DNA from: an uncultured Pelagibacteraceae bacterium
GTDB lineage: Bacteria; Pseudomonadota; Alphaproteobacteria; Pelagibacterales; Pelagibacteraceae
Assembly (NCBI GenBank): GCA_902616725.1
Contig: CACMTZ010000001.1
Location: forward strand, 98,501-162,500
Direction of reading: 5' to 3'
DNA: 64,000 nt
Part shown: positions 63,898 to 64,000 of the stretch, in pieces
Layout of the letters: every line of letters begins with the position of its first letter
Position numbering within the stretch: position 1 is the first letter of the stretch
Made by a program: the position numbers and the translations under genes
The notes under the pieces: model-generated
Told to the model about the DNA's origin: nothing
Database searches by the model: none
What the model saw: only the letters and a program-made list of their open reading frames with translations

Positions 63898-64000
63898 GCG
63901 TTTAAGGGCGTGTGGCGGATGCCTTGGCACTGAAAGCCGAAGAAGGACGTGATATACTGCGATAAGTTTCGGGGAGCTGTATGTAAGTTTTGATCCGAAA
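63890..64000 (+). rRNA. rrl: 23S ribosomal RNA, 5' fragment
   Basis: The segment GTGGCGGATGCCTTGGCA followed by GAAGGACGTG and CTGCGATAAG is the conserved 23S 5' domain. Only about 110 nt lie in the window; the exact 5' end is uncertain by some bases. Confidence 0.92.

Overview
The window is chromosomal DNA of a free-living marine alphaproteobacterium of the SAR11 clade (Pelagibacterales). The evidence is a complete 16S gene of SAR11 type, very low G+C, lysine/asparagine/isoleucine-rich proteins, very short intergenic spacers with many ATGA/TAATG start-stop overlaps, and alphaproteobacterial families and gene orders (gcrA, DUF1178, DUF2948, DUF4167, rpmH-rnpA-yidD-yidC, rpsA-ihfB, murA-DUF2948-hisD-infA, ffs-dnaX-ybaB-recR). 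I see no prophage, insertion sequence, CRISPR array or integrative element.

Layout. 1-2.1 kb: a BolA-family gene cut by the window edge, aroB-aroK and a short membrane ORF. 2-6 kb: a secreted protein of unknown function, then def-fmt-truA. 6-13.5 kb (minus strand): rpmH-rnpA-yidD-yidC, then argB-HAD phosphatase-dapD-dapE, followed by a histone-deacetylase-like enzyme and a SET-domain methyltransferase. 13.5-18.5 kb: a TVP38-family membrane protein, tRNA-Thr, two small charged proteins, dcd, murA, DUF2948, hisD, infA. 18.4-22.4 kb: tRNA-Phe, a cold-shock protein with a strong terminator, tRNA-His fused to hisS-hisZ-hisG. 22.5-26.1 kb: rmuC, a PD-(D/E)XK nuclease, an SbcB-like exonuclease and a thioredoxin. 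26.1-31.9 kb (minus): folC, accD, trpA, trpB, trpF, pyrF, ihfB. 31.9-38.5 kb (minus): rpsA, cmk, aroA, lptB, lptC, kdsD, an RNase D-like exonuclease. 38.5-44.5 kb: NDUFA9-like protein, gcrA, argD-argF, membrane cytochrome c, kdsB-pheA. 44.5-55.7 kb: SRP RNA, dnaX-ybaB-recR, glcB, accA, secA, argJ, DUF1178, ubiG. 55.7-61.7 kb: lysC, ispG, prfA-prmC, DUF4167, an M23 peptidase. 61.7-64 kb: an rRNA operon (16S, tRNA-Ile, tRNA-Ala, start of 23S).

The genes are mostly core metabolism and information processing: arginine (argB, argD, argF, argJ), lysine/DAP (lysC, dapD, dapE), aromatic amino acids (aroA, aroB, aroK, pheA, trpA/B/F), histidine (hisD, hisG, hisZ), fatty acids (accA, accD), outer-membrane synthesis and export (kdsB, kdsD, lptB, lptC, murA), protein synthesis, modification and targeting (def, fmt, prfA, prmC, yidC, secA, ffs), and the glyoxylate-shunt malate synthase.

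The most unusual points are: two tRNAs (Phe and His) with the same altered elbow (A18 with G55); a tRNA-His lacking G-1 whose 3' acceptor strand carries the hisS ribosome-binding site; an AccA with an added C-terminal membrane helix; a CMP kinase without the P-loop lysine; a TrpB with altered active-site residues; a SET/deacetylase pair at the end of a dap operon; competing folds in the 16S leader; and no glycine riboswitch before glcB. Several small ORFs (33-59 aa) are also recorded. All calls come from reading the sequence; no database search was run.
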